A stretch of DNA of 64,000 nt from G963665495 sp963677785 (GCA_963677785.2 CAXXDH010000003.1:3100001-3164000); one strand, 5' to 3'. Shown: positions 8,494 through 16,909, counted from the first letter of the stretch. The notes: generated from the sequence alone by a model not told the origin. Made by a program: numbers and translations.

Positions 8494-9582
8494 ATGCATA
8501 AATCGCAGAAAGTCCTTATCGTTGACGATACGCCGGAAAATATACAGATATTGATGCAGACCCTGCGCGACGAGTATGCCATCATAGCCGCCACCAACGG
8601 CGACAAGGCCCTGCAGCTCGCCGCAAAAAGCCCGCAGCCGGATATAATTCTGCTGGATGTGATGATGCCGGGGATAGACGGGTATGAAGTCTGTCGTCGT
8701 CTGAAAGCAGACTCCAAGACCAGCGCTATTCCAGTGATTTTTGTAACAGCTATGAGCGAGGAGCAGGACGAGGCGCGCGGATTGGAACTGGGCGCCGTGG
8801 ATTACATTGCCAAGCCTTTTCGTCCCATCCTTGTGAAAGCCCGGGTGGAAAACCAGCTGGAATTGAAGCGCCACCGTGATCATCTTGAGGATATGGTCCA
8901 GGAGCGTACGCAGGAACTGGCTCTGGTCAAGGAAGTCACGGTTGAAAGCCTGGCCAACCTGGCTGAGACCCGTGACCCGGAGACCGGCGGGCATATCAAG
9001 CGTACGCAGAACTATGTCCGGGTGCTCGCCGAGCACATGGCCCTTTCTCCCGCCTATGCCGACATCCTGGACAGCGAGACCATAGACCTGCTGTATCTTT
9101 CCGCCGCCTTGCACGATATCGGCAAGGTGGGCGTGCCGGACAGCATCCTGCTCAAGCCGGGAAAGCTGACGCCGGAAGAATTCGACGAGATGAAAAAGCA
9201 CACTATTTACGGGCGCGACGCCTTGAAAGTGGCTGAAGACAAACTGGGGGGCAATTCTTTTTTGCACTACGCCAGGGAAATCGCCTACGGCCACCACGAG
9301 CACTGGGACGGCACGGGATACCCCCTGCAGCTGGCCGGCACGGATATTCCGCTTTCCGCCAGATTGATGGCCCTGGCAGACGTCTATGACGCGTTGATCA
9401 GCAGGCGTATCTATAAGCCGCCTTTTCCTCACAGTAAATCCGTGGCCATCATCAAAGAAGGACGGGGAACGCATTTCGACCCCGACGTCTGCGACGCCTT
9501 CATGGAGCTGAACGAGGTGTTCCGCCGTATCGCCCTGGAGTTCGCCGATTTTGACGAAGAGTGCAACGCGTTGAACTCATAA
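8494..9582 (+). CDS. Response regulator with HD-GYP c-di-GMP phosphodiesterase output
   Basis: 362 residues. An N-terminal receiver domain has the acidic pocket (VDDTP) and phospho-acceptor Asp in LLDVMMPG (about 55), and Lys in KPF. A short coiled linker (about 120-145) leads to an HD-GYP domain with HDIGK and HHEHWDGTGYP, the metal and GYP signatures, so catalytic residues for c-di-GMP hydrolysis are intact. It would turn a phospho-relay signal into lower c-di-GMP. No histidine kinase is adjacent. The start has an AAAGGGAG ribosome site. Confidence 0.94.
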   Translation: MHKSQKVLIVDDTPENIQILMQTLRDEYAIIAATNGDKALQLAAKSPQPDIILLDVMMPGIDGYEVCRRLKADSKTSAIPVIFVTAMSEEQDEARGLELGAVDYIAKPFRPILVKARVENQLELKRHRDHLEDMVQERTQELALVKEVTVESLANLAETRDPETGGHIKRTQNYVRVLAEHMALSPAYADILDSETIDLLYLSAALHDIGKVGVPDSILLKPGKLTPEEFDEMKKHTIYGRDALKVAEDKLGGNSFLHYAREIAYGHHEHWDGTGYPLQLAGTDIPLSARLMALADVYDALISRRIYKPPFPHSKSVAIIKEGRGTHFDPDVCDAFMELNEVFRRIALEFADFDEECNALNS

Positions 9583-9729
9583 GGAAATCTTGTAAATATT
9601 TGCAGGATGTCGATTCTCGCTTGTTTTTGCCCGCCATTCAGTTATTGTATACAAAACAACATAGTTGTAACCGGATATATTTTTCTCACCTGAAACATCC
9701 CGTATGATTTGCGCGAGTGGTTTATGCTT

Positions 9730-10467
9730 ATGCGTACCATCCTGCTTATTGACGATGAACGGGCCGCATTGGACATGCTCGGGCTTTTTCTCGAAGCCTA
9801 CGGCTATATTGTACTGACTGCCGAGAACGGAGAAAGCGGCCTGGAGCTTTTTCAGGCTGAACGTCCGGAAATTGTGATGACGGACATTGCCATGCCCGAA
9901 ATGGACGGATTTGAAGTGCTGCGGCGTATCAAGAATATCAACGCCGATACCGAGGTCATTGTTTTCACCGGGCACGGCGATCTCGATCTGGCTGTGAAGG
10001 CCCTTAACCTCAATGCCACTGATTTCATCCACAAGCCTATTCAGAAAAAATTTTTGGAAGCTGCTTTGAAGCGGGCCGAGGAACGATTGTCTTCCTGGCC
10101 TCAGGAAAACTGCAACGTACGGTATGCGAAAGAAGGCGACGTCATGGTTGTGGAGCTGCGCGGCAATGTCACATCTCAATCCGAGAAACCGCTGTCCCTG
10201 GCCGTGCAACGCATCAATCAGAAGGAAGCCAGGAAGGTGCTGTTTTGCCTGGATGAAAATGCAGCCATAAACGGCGCCGGCCTTGCCCTGCTTTCCCAAT
10301 TGTTACAAGAGGGTGCGGAAAAAGGGCAACGGATGCTGCTCACAGGCGTTACGCAGAATTTCAAGCGTGTTTTCGAGATGATCGGCATTACGCATTTTGC
10401 CAAGATCGCGCCGGATAAGGAAACAGCGCTTGCCCAATTTGCATCAATGGGTGTTGAGGAACAATAA
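9730..10467 (+). CDS. Response regulator, receiver plus STAS-like domain
   Basis: About 245 residues. The receiver domain (1-120) has DDE, phospho-acceptor Asp in MTDIAMP and Lys in HKPI. The C-terminal ~110 residues fold like an anti-sigma-factor antagonist (STAS) domain: alternating strands with an INGAGLALL helix where the conserved Ser/Thr loop would be. The residues that are phosphorylated in SpoIIAA are not obvious. This pairing suggests phosphorelay control of a partner-switching module. Two in-frame ATGs (9724, 9730) exist; 9730 has better spacing from GAGTGG. The gene converges on the ABC locus. Confidence 0.82.
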   Translation: MRTILLIDDERAALDMLGLFLEAYGYIVLTAENGESGLELFQAERPEIVMTDIAMPEMDGFEVLRRIKNINADTEVIVFTGHGDLDLAVKALNLNATDFIHKPIQKKFLEAALKRAEERLSSWPQENCNVRYAKEGDVMVVELRGNVTSQSEKPLSLAVQRINQKEARKVLFCLDENAAINGAGLALLSQLLQEGAEKGQRMLLTGVTQNFKRVFEMIGITHFAKIAPDKETALAQFASMGVEEQ

Positions 10468-10479
10468 TCTGCAATCCAG

Positions 10480-13254
10480 TCAGGAGTTCTCATCCCGGAC
10501 TTTTAGCCGTCCGCCTTCAAGCCAGAAGCGCTTCCATTCCTTGCTGCCCCAAAGACCGCTGCGGACCCGTTCTTCTTCTCGCAGTAGCAGGGAATACAAA
10601 CTCTTTGGGTTGTTTTCCAGCACATCCGGCGCGGCGTTTTCCACTATGCGGCCGTTGTCGATGACCAGCACGCGGTCGAAATCGCGTGTTTCCGCTATGT
10701 CATGGGAAATGAAGATCAGCGTGGCGTCCTGCCAGCAACTGCGAGCCGACTGAAGCAGAATCCGGCGTTTGTCGCGATCCAGGCCGCGGAACGGTTCATC
10801 AAGAATGGCCAGGGTCACCTCCTTGCGCAGCAGCGACCTGCCCAGACGGACGCGCTGGCCCTCGCCGCCGGAGACAAGGCCGCCGCCTTCGCCGAGCGAG
10901 GTTTTGAGCCCTTGGGGCAGGTGTTCGAGTACCGCGTACAAATCAGCCTGCTCAATGGCAGCCGTCACGGAGGCGGACGCGGTGTCCGAAGAACCGTATT
11001 GCAGATTTTCCAGAAGCGAGCGGTTCCAGAGTTGTACCGAGGGATCGACCCAGGCCGTATGTCGGCGCAGTTGCTCCAGCCTGTCTTTGCTCAGGGGCGT
11101 GCCGTCGACCAGCAACCGGCCGGACAATGGCCGGTGCCAGCCAAGCAACAACCCGACGAAGCTCGATTTTCCGGCGCCCGACCGTCCGACAATGGCCAGG
11201 TGCTCGCCCGGCTCGATGTCGCAGGAAATATTTTCCAGGATGGTCTGGCCGCCGGCCTGCACGCTGACTTGTTGCAGGCTGATGCGTGTGGGCTGCAGTG
11301 ATGCCCGCGCGGGAACGGCCTGGCCGCTTAGTTCGCTGAAGTCGCTTTCCTCCGGCGCGTTCAGGGGTTCCAGGAGACGCAAGATGCGGTTGCGCAGCAA
11401 GGGGTATTGCTGGGCCATATCCGCCAGAGCTTTGCCCAGGACGGGGAGATTCAGAGCCCAGTAAAACAGCAGAAGCACGCCGCTGGCTTCTCCGCCGCTG
11501 TTCATATAGTTGTTGACGAGCCAGATGGCGAACAGGGTCCAGACCAGGGCTAGAAACCCTTGCAGCAGTGTGGCGCTTTTGATGTAATCTTGGCTGGCAC
11601 GGGCCCATTCCACCAGCAGGGATTCATGTCCGCGCCGGAACGCGCGCTCGGCGCGATGCGTACGGATGGGCAGCAGCCCCAGCAGGGCGTCGAGGTAGTA
11701 GCGGCTGAGTGCGCCGATATGCGTCCGGACGCGCAGGTCTTTTTCTATGAGCAGGGGTTGCACGGCGAACGTGGCCGCGATGCAGATTATGGTGGCCGCA
11801 ATGGCCAGCAGGGCGCTTTTGGGAATAAGCAGGATAATGCCCGCCACAGTCAGCAGGATGGAAAAAAAGGTCATCAACATACGCGAAAGCAACTGGGGCA
11901 GCGTACGCAGTTCCCGGAGGTCATGGGCGCGCTGGGTCATGTCCGAAATCAGGCGGCTGTGCAGGTAGCGGTCGCCAAGGCGGGGGATTTTTTCCAGAAA
12001 GGCCACTCGCAAACGTGTTTCAAATCGTCGCCCAAGGCGCAGCGTGGCGGCCGCGAGCCCGAGTTCGAGCAGCAGCATGCAGAGCAGAAACACCACCAGA
12101 GCCGTCAGGGCAAGCCAGCGCTCGTATAGTTTGTCCAGGTGCAGGCCGATATCCAGCACGCCTCGGAACAGCATGGCTTCCATGGTCACGCCGATGGCGG
12201 CCATGATAAACCCGAGCACTACGGTAGCCGGAGAGAGCATCTCGTCCTTGCGCAGCAACCGGAAAAGCTCCTTTTCCGGCTTGGAGGGCTTTTCTTCCAG
12301 AGCGGCGGCCAGTTCCGGTGAGAGCGGCCGGGGGGCTTCGCCTTCGTCGTGTTCCAGGCCCTCTCCAGGGCTTTCCGTCTCTTGATTTGCAGCTTCCGCG
12401 GACAGGGTGCCCTGAACGCGGACAAGCACCGCGCCTGAGAGCACAAGCATGGGCGGGCACTCTTCCCCAGGTTCGGGAGCATCGCCGGATGGGCTGTCAA
12501 ATGGGCGGACCTGCCAAAAAGGGGATGGAATGACGGCAAGATCCGGTTGCCCGTTTGCATGGGCTTCGCGGACTGCTTCATAGAACGTATGTAAAATTCC
12601 GGCCGCTTCCTCTCCTTTTTCCATGCCGTTGGAGCGCAGCAGCGAATGCGTCAACCGGACGGCGGCATCCAATGAGGCCAGCGCGTGCCAGTCCGGATCC
12701 AGCAGAGCATCACGGATCAACTCCTCGCAGTCGGCTTCGGCCATACCCGTAACGAGCAGCTGCGCCCGCAGCGGGCCGATCATTTCATCGGATCCGGCCC
12801 AGTCGCGCCAGTCCTGCGCAGGAACCGGATGTTCGTGGACGTAGAGTTCGCTGAGAAACCGGCTGGTCCGGAGCCAGCGCCGTCCGATGCCGGGGTCCAT
12901 GATCTGAATAAACGGTCCGTGGATCCTCCAGGCAACCACAAAGTGGGTCAGCCCATTGGGAAGCCGGATGACCACAATGGCGGGCAAAGACGCGGAATCC
13001 GGCAGCAGCAGGTGGTCTTTGGGCAGCATGACCTGTACGGCGTCGAGCCCCAGCTGCCTGGCGACGTCTTCCAGCGTATTGATGGACGTACCGTCCACAT
13101 CGGTCTGACAGGCTTCGCGCAGACGTCCGTAGCTGACATGTACGCCGAATCCTTCTAGCAGACATTTGAGCGCCACGGGGCCGCAGTCCATGGCCGAGGT
13201 TTGCACCACCTCCGGGACAAAAAATCTGCGGTTGTCTTTGGAAAGCAGACGCAT
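10480..13254 (-). CDS. C39 peptidase-domain ABC exporter (peptide secretion/processing)
   Basis: A 924-residue fused peptidase-permease-ATPase. The C39 domain (about 1-150) has a complete apparent triad: Cys24 in MDCGP, His104 in LTHF and Asp120 in IMDPG. C39 domains cut leader peptides, usually after a double-Gly type site, during export. An unusually long Pro/Glu-rich linker (about 150-320) precedes six membrane helices (about 330-600). The nucleotide domain has Walker A GRSGAGKSS near 690, signature VSGGEGQR, Walker B LAILDEP and the H-loop SHD. It starts at an ATG that overlaps the stop of the HlyD-like gene (TGATG). The set resembles NHLM-type bacteriocin exporters, from memory. Confidence 0.92.
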   Translation of the reverse strand: MRLLSKDNRRFFVPEVVQTSAMDCGPVALKCLLEGFGVHVSYGRLREACQTDVDGTSINTLEDVARQLGLDAVQVMLPKDHLLLPDSASLPAIVVIRLPNGLTHFVVAWRIHGPFIQIMDPGIGRRWLRTSRFLSELYVHEHPVPAQDWRDWAGSDEMIGPLRAQLLVTGMAEADCEELIRDALLDPDWHALASLDAAVRLTHSLLRSNGMEKGEEAAGILHTFYEAVREAHANGQPDLAVIPSPFWQVRPFDSPSGDAPEPGEECPPMLVLSGAVLVRVQGTLSAEAANQETESPGEGLEHDEGEAPRPLSPELAAALEEKPSKPEKELFRLLRKDEMLSPATVVLGFIMAAIGVTMEAMLFRGVLDIGLHLDKLYERWLALTALVVFLLCMLLLELGLAAATLRLGRRFETRLRVAFLEKIPRLGDRYLHSRLISDMTQRAHDLRELRTLPQLLSRMLMTFFSILLTVAGIILLIPKSALLAIAATIICIAATFAVQPLLIEKDLRVRTHIGALSRYYLDALLGLLPIRTHRAERAFRRGHESLLVEWARASQDYIKSATLLQGFLALVWTLFAIWLVNNYMNSGGEASGVLLLFYWALNLPVLGKALADMAQQYPLLRNRILRLLEPLNAPEESDFSELSGQAVPARASLQPTRISLQQVSVQAGGQTILENISCDIEPGEHLAIVGRSGAGKSSFVGLLLGWHRPLSGRLLVDGTPLSKDRLEQLRRHTAWVDPSVQLWNRSLLENLQYGSSDTASASVTAAIEQADLYAVLEHLPQGLKTSLGEGGGLVSGGEGQRVRLGRSLLRKEVTLAILDEPFRGLDRDKRRILLQSARSCWQDATLIFISHDIAETRDFDRVLVIDNGRIVENAAPDVLENNPKSLYSLLLREEERVRSGLWGSKEWKRFWLEGGRLKVRDENS

Positions 13255-13787
13255 CAGCGGACACTCTGCCGGGCGGACTGGCGGGGACTTAATCTGATTT
13301 TGGCCGACTCCGTAAACAGTCCGCTGGCTTGCATGACCAGTTTGAAGGGGGAAACCGTCCCGATGGCGACCGCGGCTTTACCTTCGAGGGTTTGCCCCCG
13401 TGCCAGCGCCATGGACGGAATATCCGTAAGGTAAAGGCGAACGATTCCGGGGCGGTCACCGTGCCGGGAAGGAATCTTGGCGACAATGGCTTCCAGCGTT
13501 TCGGTTTCCACATCGGCCATGTCGGTCGCGTCTTGCGGAGCAAGGGTGATGAACGCGTGTTGTCCGGGCCGGATCGTATGCATGGCCTCAGCCGGGAATT
13601 CGGCTTCAATGGCGCTTCTGCTCACGGCTGTGAGGAGGTTGCTGTCTTCATAGCGTGTGATCCGGGCGAAGAAAAACCAAGCCGTCCAGATCAGCAGCAG
13701 AATCAGGGCTGTGGAAATCCAGACCAGAGTTGTTGTCCGGCTGTCCGCCTCGAGTGAGCGGAGCGTTCTGGAAAAAGGCTGTGGCAC
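13254..13787 (-). CDS. Minimal HlyD-like membrane-fusion protein
   Basis: I chose the GTG at 13787, which follows an AGGGGG site; a longer frame upstream runs through a terminator-like hairpin and is unlikely to be translated. The product is about 177 residues: a short cytoplasmic start, one membrane helix (about 20-42), then a beta-rich periplasmic domain with an IRPGQHAFITL block, as seen at the C-terminal barrel of HlyD/MFP proteins. Normal MFPs of ABC exporters are 400 residues or more with long coiled-coil hairpins and lipoyl motifs; none is visible. It may act as an adaptor that does not span the periplasm. It is translationally coupled to the C39 exporter. Confidence 0.7.
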   Translation of the reverse strand: MPQPFSRTLRSLEADSRTTTLVWISTALILLLIWTAWFFFARITRYEDSNLLTAVSRSAIEAEFPAEAMHTIRPGQHAFITLAPQDATDMADVETETLEAIVAKIPSRHGDRPGIVRLYLTDIPSMALARGQTLEGKAAVAIGTVSPFKLVMQASGLFTESAKIRLSPRQSARQSVR

Positions 13788-13846
13788 GAAAGAACCCCCT
13801 GGATGCGTTGCGGCCGGACAATAAGCTGGCAGGCTCCGTGCGGTTG

Positions 13847-13940
13847 AAAAAAAGAAAGAGATGGACGCCTCTTCAAATGCACCCGGACCGGATTTGCCAC
13901 GGCCAAAACGGTTTGAGGCACTTGGAAGAGGCGTACATCT
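13847..13940 (-). terminator. Intrinsic terminator/attenuator before the HlyD-C39 pair
   Basis: On the minus strand a 23-nt arm (13940-13918) pairs with 13880-13859, with one mismatch, one bulge and one G-U pair, around a 37-nt loop. A U-rich tract follows (complement of 13847-13858, including seven consecutive A on the plus strand). It lies between the DUF697 gene and the HlyD-like gene, so it could limit exporter expression. Confidence 0.55.
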
Positions 13941-14011
13941 AAAAAAGCTCAAAGAACAATCGGTTACGGGATGCACGCATCCTGGAGCAGACTCGGGAGA
14001 AAACGCAGGGT

Positions 14012-14602
14012 TTATTTCCCTTCAGTTTTGTCCTTTGCTTCCTTTTCTTCAGCGGCTTTGATTTCCGAAGCGACTTCTTTTCCTTCAGTGAATTTTTCCT
14101 TGAATTTACCGCGCATCTTTTTGGAATCGAAATCGAGCAGCGTGCCTCCGGATTCAAAATGCTGCAGAAAAATTTTTCCAACAGCGTAGGTGGAAGCGCC
14201 GCCTATAAGGCTCATGGAAACAGCGCCGGTGGCAGTGCCGATAACGGGTATGGCCTTGAGCAGGCTGGATACCGGAGCTGCGATAAACACCGGGATGATG
14301 CTGCCCATGAGAGAGGAAATCAACGAACGGGCGACATTTTCCTTGAAAGGCACATCGTACATTTTGGCCATGGACTGCACCAGAGAAATCTGGAGTCCCA
14401 GCAAGCCGACGAGGTCGACAATGGGGATGGGAACCAGGCCGACGCCCATGGCCCATTTAACCCTGTTGCCGATGAGCTTGTTAGCTTCATCAAAACGGAT
14501 CTCTTCGGCGGAGAAAGTGACCTCTTGGAAGCGGGGTTGGGATTCGGATTTGGTTTCTTCCGATTTTGGTGATTCCTGTTGCGTGGTTTCATCTTTGACC
14601 AT
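14012..14602 (-). CDS. DUF697 membrane protein A
   Basis: 196 residues from the ATG at 14602, which has a GGGAG site; a longer in-frame extension upstream has no such site. A charged N-terminal ~50 residues rich in Glu, Ser and Lys precedes a hydrophobic core (about 55-150) with the DUF697 pattern: GVGLVPIPIVDLVGLLGLQ, then Gly/Ala-rich helices. The C-terminus is a Lys/Glu helix. DUF697 occurs in YcjF-like proteins that accompany dynamin-like or Era-like GTPases, but no GTPase is present here. It pairs with a second DUF697 protein on the other side of the peptide gene. Function unknown; probably an inner-membrane helper of the export locus. Confidence 0.8.
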   Translation of the reverse strand: MVKDETTQQESPKSEETKSESQPRFQEVTFSAEEIRFDEANKLIGNRVKWAMGVGLVPIPIVDLVGLLGLQISLVQSMAKMYDVPFKENVARSLISSLMGSIIPVFIAAPVSSLLKAIPVIGTATGAVSMSLIGGASTYAVGKIFLQHFESGGTLLDFDSKKMRGKFKEKFTEGKEVASEIKAAEEKEAKDKTEGK

Positions 14603-14848
14603 GAGTCTACTCCCTGTCAAATTTATGAAGTGAAGCGAAAGCTCTCTGCACCATGACGACTGCCGGACCATTTCCCGGCCGTTAGAGTACGGAGCCAAAG
14701 GCTAATGAAATCGACGCTTACTATCTAACGCGAACCGGATAAATTTTCAATCGTTCTGCAGCTTTTTTATGGGGAGATTTTGCGTTGCGGTGCACTTTTG
14801 TAGAAATGCAGAATAGATGTAAAGACAGTTTTGATGTATTTATGTTTT

Positions 14849-14890
14849 AAAAAAATTAAGGCAGGGCTATGTTATATAACCCTGCCTTAA
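14849..14890 (-). terminator. Strong intrinsic terminator directly after the peptide gene
   Basis: An 11-bp perfect stem (14856-14866 with 14880-14890), a 13-nt loop, and a run of seven U on the minus strand (plus-strand A at 14849-14855). It begins 9 nt beyond the stop codon of the 26-residue peptide gene, so the peptide can be made from a very short transcript. Confidence 0.9.
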
Positions 14891-14899
14891 AGCAAAAGG

Positions 14900-14980
14900 C
14901 TACTTGTTGTCGTTGCCAGCCCAGCCAAAGGTTTCACGAAGGGAGCCAGCGCCGGATTTAACATTGGTTTTAACTTGCAT
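14900..14980 (-). CDS. 26-residue peptide, candidate secreted or RiPP-like precursor
   Basis: A short frame preceded by a near-perfect ribosome site (AAAAGGAGGAAA, ATG 4-9 nt on). The product opens with MQVKTNVKSGAG and closes with WAGNDNK. It has no Cys, one Trp and no hydrophobic signal. The SGAG stretch at residues 9-12 resembles a Gly-Ala/Gly-Gly type C39 cleavage site and would release a 14-residue product. The KTNVK(A/S)G start recalls small peptides I have seen near RiPP and exporter genes in other bacteria, but I cannot confirm a named family. It is flanked by its own promoter and terminator and lies inside the C39-exporter locus. Identity as the exported cargo is inference. Confidence 0.72.
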   Translation of the reverse strand: MQVKTNVKSGAGSLRETFGWAGNDNK

Positions 14981-15011
14981 GGTGTTTCCTCCTTTTGAGA
15001 TTTATGTTGTT

Positions 15012-15046
15012 GAAATTAATTTTAACTACTCTAATTTAAAAAGCAA
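15012..15046 (-). promoter_or_regulatory. Candidate promoter of the 26-residue peptide gene
   Basis: Minus-strand TTGCTT (15041-15046) and TAAAAT (15019-15024) are 16 bp apart, giving a start site near 15012 and a leader of about 30 nt. The surrounding 140 bp are AT-rich. With the terminator downstream, this defines a monocistronic mRNA of about 160 nt. Confidence 0.55.
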
Positions 15047-15128
15047 GTGTTTTTGAAAAAAAAGTTGTCAAATTTTTTAGTTAAATTCATAGGTTGCTGA
15101 AATAAAGGACTTTTCTTGAATATAGAAA

Positions 15129-15827
15129 TTAGTTGTCTGGTCCGGAAACTCTGTTGTTGAGACTCTTGGCCGCCACAATTCCCTTTTTATAATATTCATT
15201 AAAACTTCTACGGGTAGATTGACTGATAGAAACAGGTGTTTGTTCTCCTTGTGAAAAGCTTTGGATACAAAGCTTACCAAGGGCATATGTAACGGCTCCG
15301 GAAACAACAGGCAAAGTCAAGGCTCCAGCGATTCCTCCAAAAACAGGTATCATTTTAATGAGAGAGCCAAAAAGTCCTGTAGCCACAGATACGCTTCCAA
15401 GACCGCCGATGAGCGACGTAATGAAGGCCTGCGAACGAATAACTGAGAATTCAACCCCGTATGCTTTGCTCAATTCACGAATCATATAAAGCTGTATGCC
15501 CATAATGCCGGCAGCATCCAACAAAGGTAGCGGCAGTATTCCCAACCCCATACTTGCAGCCATGGAGTTTTCTATTATTCTCGCTGCACGCAGAGTAACG
15601 GGTATATGATGTCTTTCTGTCTTTCTACTACAGTTTTTATTGCTTTCATTTTCTGAAAGAGTAGAGTCTTCCTCAAGAATTACATCAGATGCAACAGTCG
15701 CTGTCTTGGAAGAGGATGCCGTGTTATCCGTCTGGTCAGGCGTCTCCTGGTAGATTCTCCGGCGCTGCCGTTTTACCTTGATTTTCTGGTCTGTTGAGAC
15801 CGGGGCATCCTGTGGAAGATCTTTCAT
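15129..15827 (-). CDS. DUF697 membrane protein B
   Basis: 232 residues from the ATG at 15827, which has an AGGAG site 7 nt upstream; an in-frame codon ten residues earlier lacks one. The N-terminal ~95 residues are polar and low-complexity (Lys/Arg then Ser/Thr/Glu). A hydrophobic DUF697 core follows, with the GLGILPLPLLDAAGIMGIQ signature and two Gly-rich hairpins. Similarity to the other DUF697 protein of the locus is clear in the core but not in the tails, so they are diverged paralogues that may form a hetero-oligomer. It starts 31 nt after the parA stop and is probably co-transcribed with it. Confidence 0.8.
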   Translation of the reverse strand: MKDLPQDAPVSTDQKIKVKRQRRRIYQETPDQTDNTASSSKTATVASDVILEEDSTLSENESNKNCSRKTERHHIPVTLRAARIIENSMAASMGLGILPLPLLDAAGIMGIQLYMIRELSKAYGVEFSVIRSQAFITSLIGGLGSVSVATGLFGSLIKMIPVFGGIAGALTLPVVSGAVTYALGKLCIQSFSQGEQTPVSISQSTRRSFNEYYKKGIVAAKSLNNRVSGPDN

Positions 15828-15858
15828 GAAATACTCCTGCGTGATATCACATACCACG

Positions 15859-16818
15859 TCAAGTCTTTTTTAGAAATGTTTCCAAGTCCAGAATGTTGCG
15901 CGCAAAGGCGTCGTAGTCCTCGCGGGCGTTGCTTTTCTGGTTTGAGGCAAAGACGGTCTGACGGTTCTCCAGTGCTTTGGCGAGCTCGGAGCTTGTCCGG
16001 ATGGCCAAGGGCGATCCCAAGGACGCGTATTGCTCGTGCAGACGGTGCCAGGCGGCATCGGTTTGTTTGTAGCGTTTGTCCATGCGCGTGAGCAGCGGCT
16101 GAATGGCCGGGCGTTCGAGCCCGAACGTGCCGCAGATGGCGTCGATTTCCTTGATGGTCAGGTCCAGTCCGCGAAATGAGAAGGCGTCGCTTCCAAGAGG
16201 AACGACAACGGTACGCACGGCGCATATGGAAGAAATCACTGCGGTGCCCAACGAGGGCGGACAGTCGACTATGCAGCAGTCAAATCCGTTGTGTTCGAGC
16301 GTATCGCATACTTTGGACATGGCGTTCTTTTGCGCCGTCGGATTGACCAGGCTCATCTCCAGCAGGGCATTTTCCAATGCGGAAGCCAGGAGGTAGAGAT
16401 TTTCCTGCACTTGCCGCAGGGAACCCGGGAGCATTTCATCGGGATTTTGCCAGACATCGTAAAAAATCGGGTCGTCTGCGGCCGGTTCCACGCCAAAGGC
16501 CAAAGTGGCCGACGCCTGCGAGTCCAGATCCAGAAGGCAGGTTTTGAAGCCATATTGTGCGGCTCGTGTGGCCAGGCTGATGGCGGAGGTTGTTTTGCCC
16601 ACGCCGCCTTTCAGGTTGATGAAGGCAATACGTTTTTGTGTGTAAGGGTAATTCAAAGATTCAAAAAAAATACGGACTTGTGCTGGAGTCAGGGTCCCGT
16701 TGCTGACTGATACGTCCCCCTGCTGCAGAAAACGTTTCACCTGCCCGGCGCCTAGGGCCTGCTCCAGCTCCCTGACCTGGAGTACGTAGGGGGTGTGCTG
16801 CGATGAGTTAGCGTGCAT
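15859..16818 (-). CDS. ParA/MinD-type ATPase
   Basis: 319 residues. A ~60-residue N-terminal extension looks like a helix-turn-helix/MerR-like module (LTPAQVRIFFESLNY). The deviant Walker A KGGVGKTT follows at 70-77, with the switch I DLDSQASAT and a Walker B-type VDCPPS block. This is a full-length ParA fold with a possible DNA-binding N-terminus, as in some plasmid ParAs, but no ParB or parS is nearby and the neighbours are membrane and export genes. ParA-type ATPases also place protein cargo on the nucleoid or membrane, so spatial positioning of the export machine is the likeliest role. The start has a GGAGG site. Confidence 0.9.
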   Translation of the reverse strand: MHANSSQHTPYVLQVRELEQALGAGQVKRFLQQGDVSVSNGTLTPAQVRIFFESLNYPYTQKRIAFINLKGGVGKTTSAISLATRAAQYGFKTCLLDLDSQASATLAFGVEPAADDPIFYDVWQNPDEMLPGSLRQVQENLYLLASALENALLEMSLVNPTAQKNAMSKVCDTLEHNGFDCCIVDCPPSLGTAVISSICAVRTVVVPLGSDAFSFRGLDLTIKEIDAICGTFGLERPAIQPLLTRMDKRYKQTDAAWHRLHEQYASLGSPLAIRTSSELAKALENRQTVFASNQKSNAREDYDAFARNILDLETFLKKT

Positions 16819-16909
16819 GAGTGGAGCCTCCGGCTGGATTCTGTAACACCTTCACCGACACATACAAGGCTGCGGCCCGATTGCCAAGGAGTTCGCGCGC
16901 GGCAGCCAT
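16808..16909 (-). CDS. Candidate 33-residue small protein filling the SPFH-parA gap
   Basis: The frame starts at an ATG immediately after the SPFH-B stop codon (TAA-ATG), with AAAGGA about 9 nt upstream, and its stop overlaps the parA start region. It therefore fits the intergenic gap exactly. The product begins MAAARELLGN, is weakly amphipathic, and ends with NPAGGSTHAR, including a Gly-Gly. No family is recognised. It could be a coupling leader, a second small peptide of the system, or chance. Confidence 0.35.
   Translation of the reverse strand: MAAARELLGNRAAALYVSVKVLQNPAGGSTHAR

Noticed and set aside
11560..12129. Plus-strand frame inside the C39 exporter gene
   Set aside because: Antisense to membrane helices, Gln-rich, no start signal.
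13788..13976. N-terminal extension of the HlyD-like protein to 13976
   Set aside because: The extension crosses a terminator-like hairpin, shows no protein-like pattern, and the GTG at 13787 has a good ribosome site.
13860..13985. Further tiny peptides (13 and 21 codons) between DUF697-A and the HlyD gene
   Set aside because: They fall in the terminator structure and lack good ribosome sites.
15859..16818. Plasmid-type partition locus around parA
   Set aside because: No ParB, no parS-like repeats and no replication gene lie nearby; neighbours are export and membrane genes.
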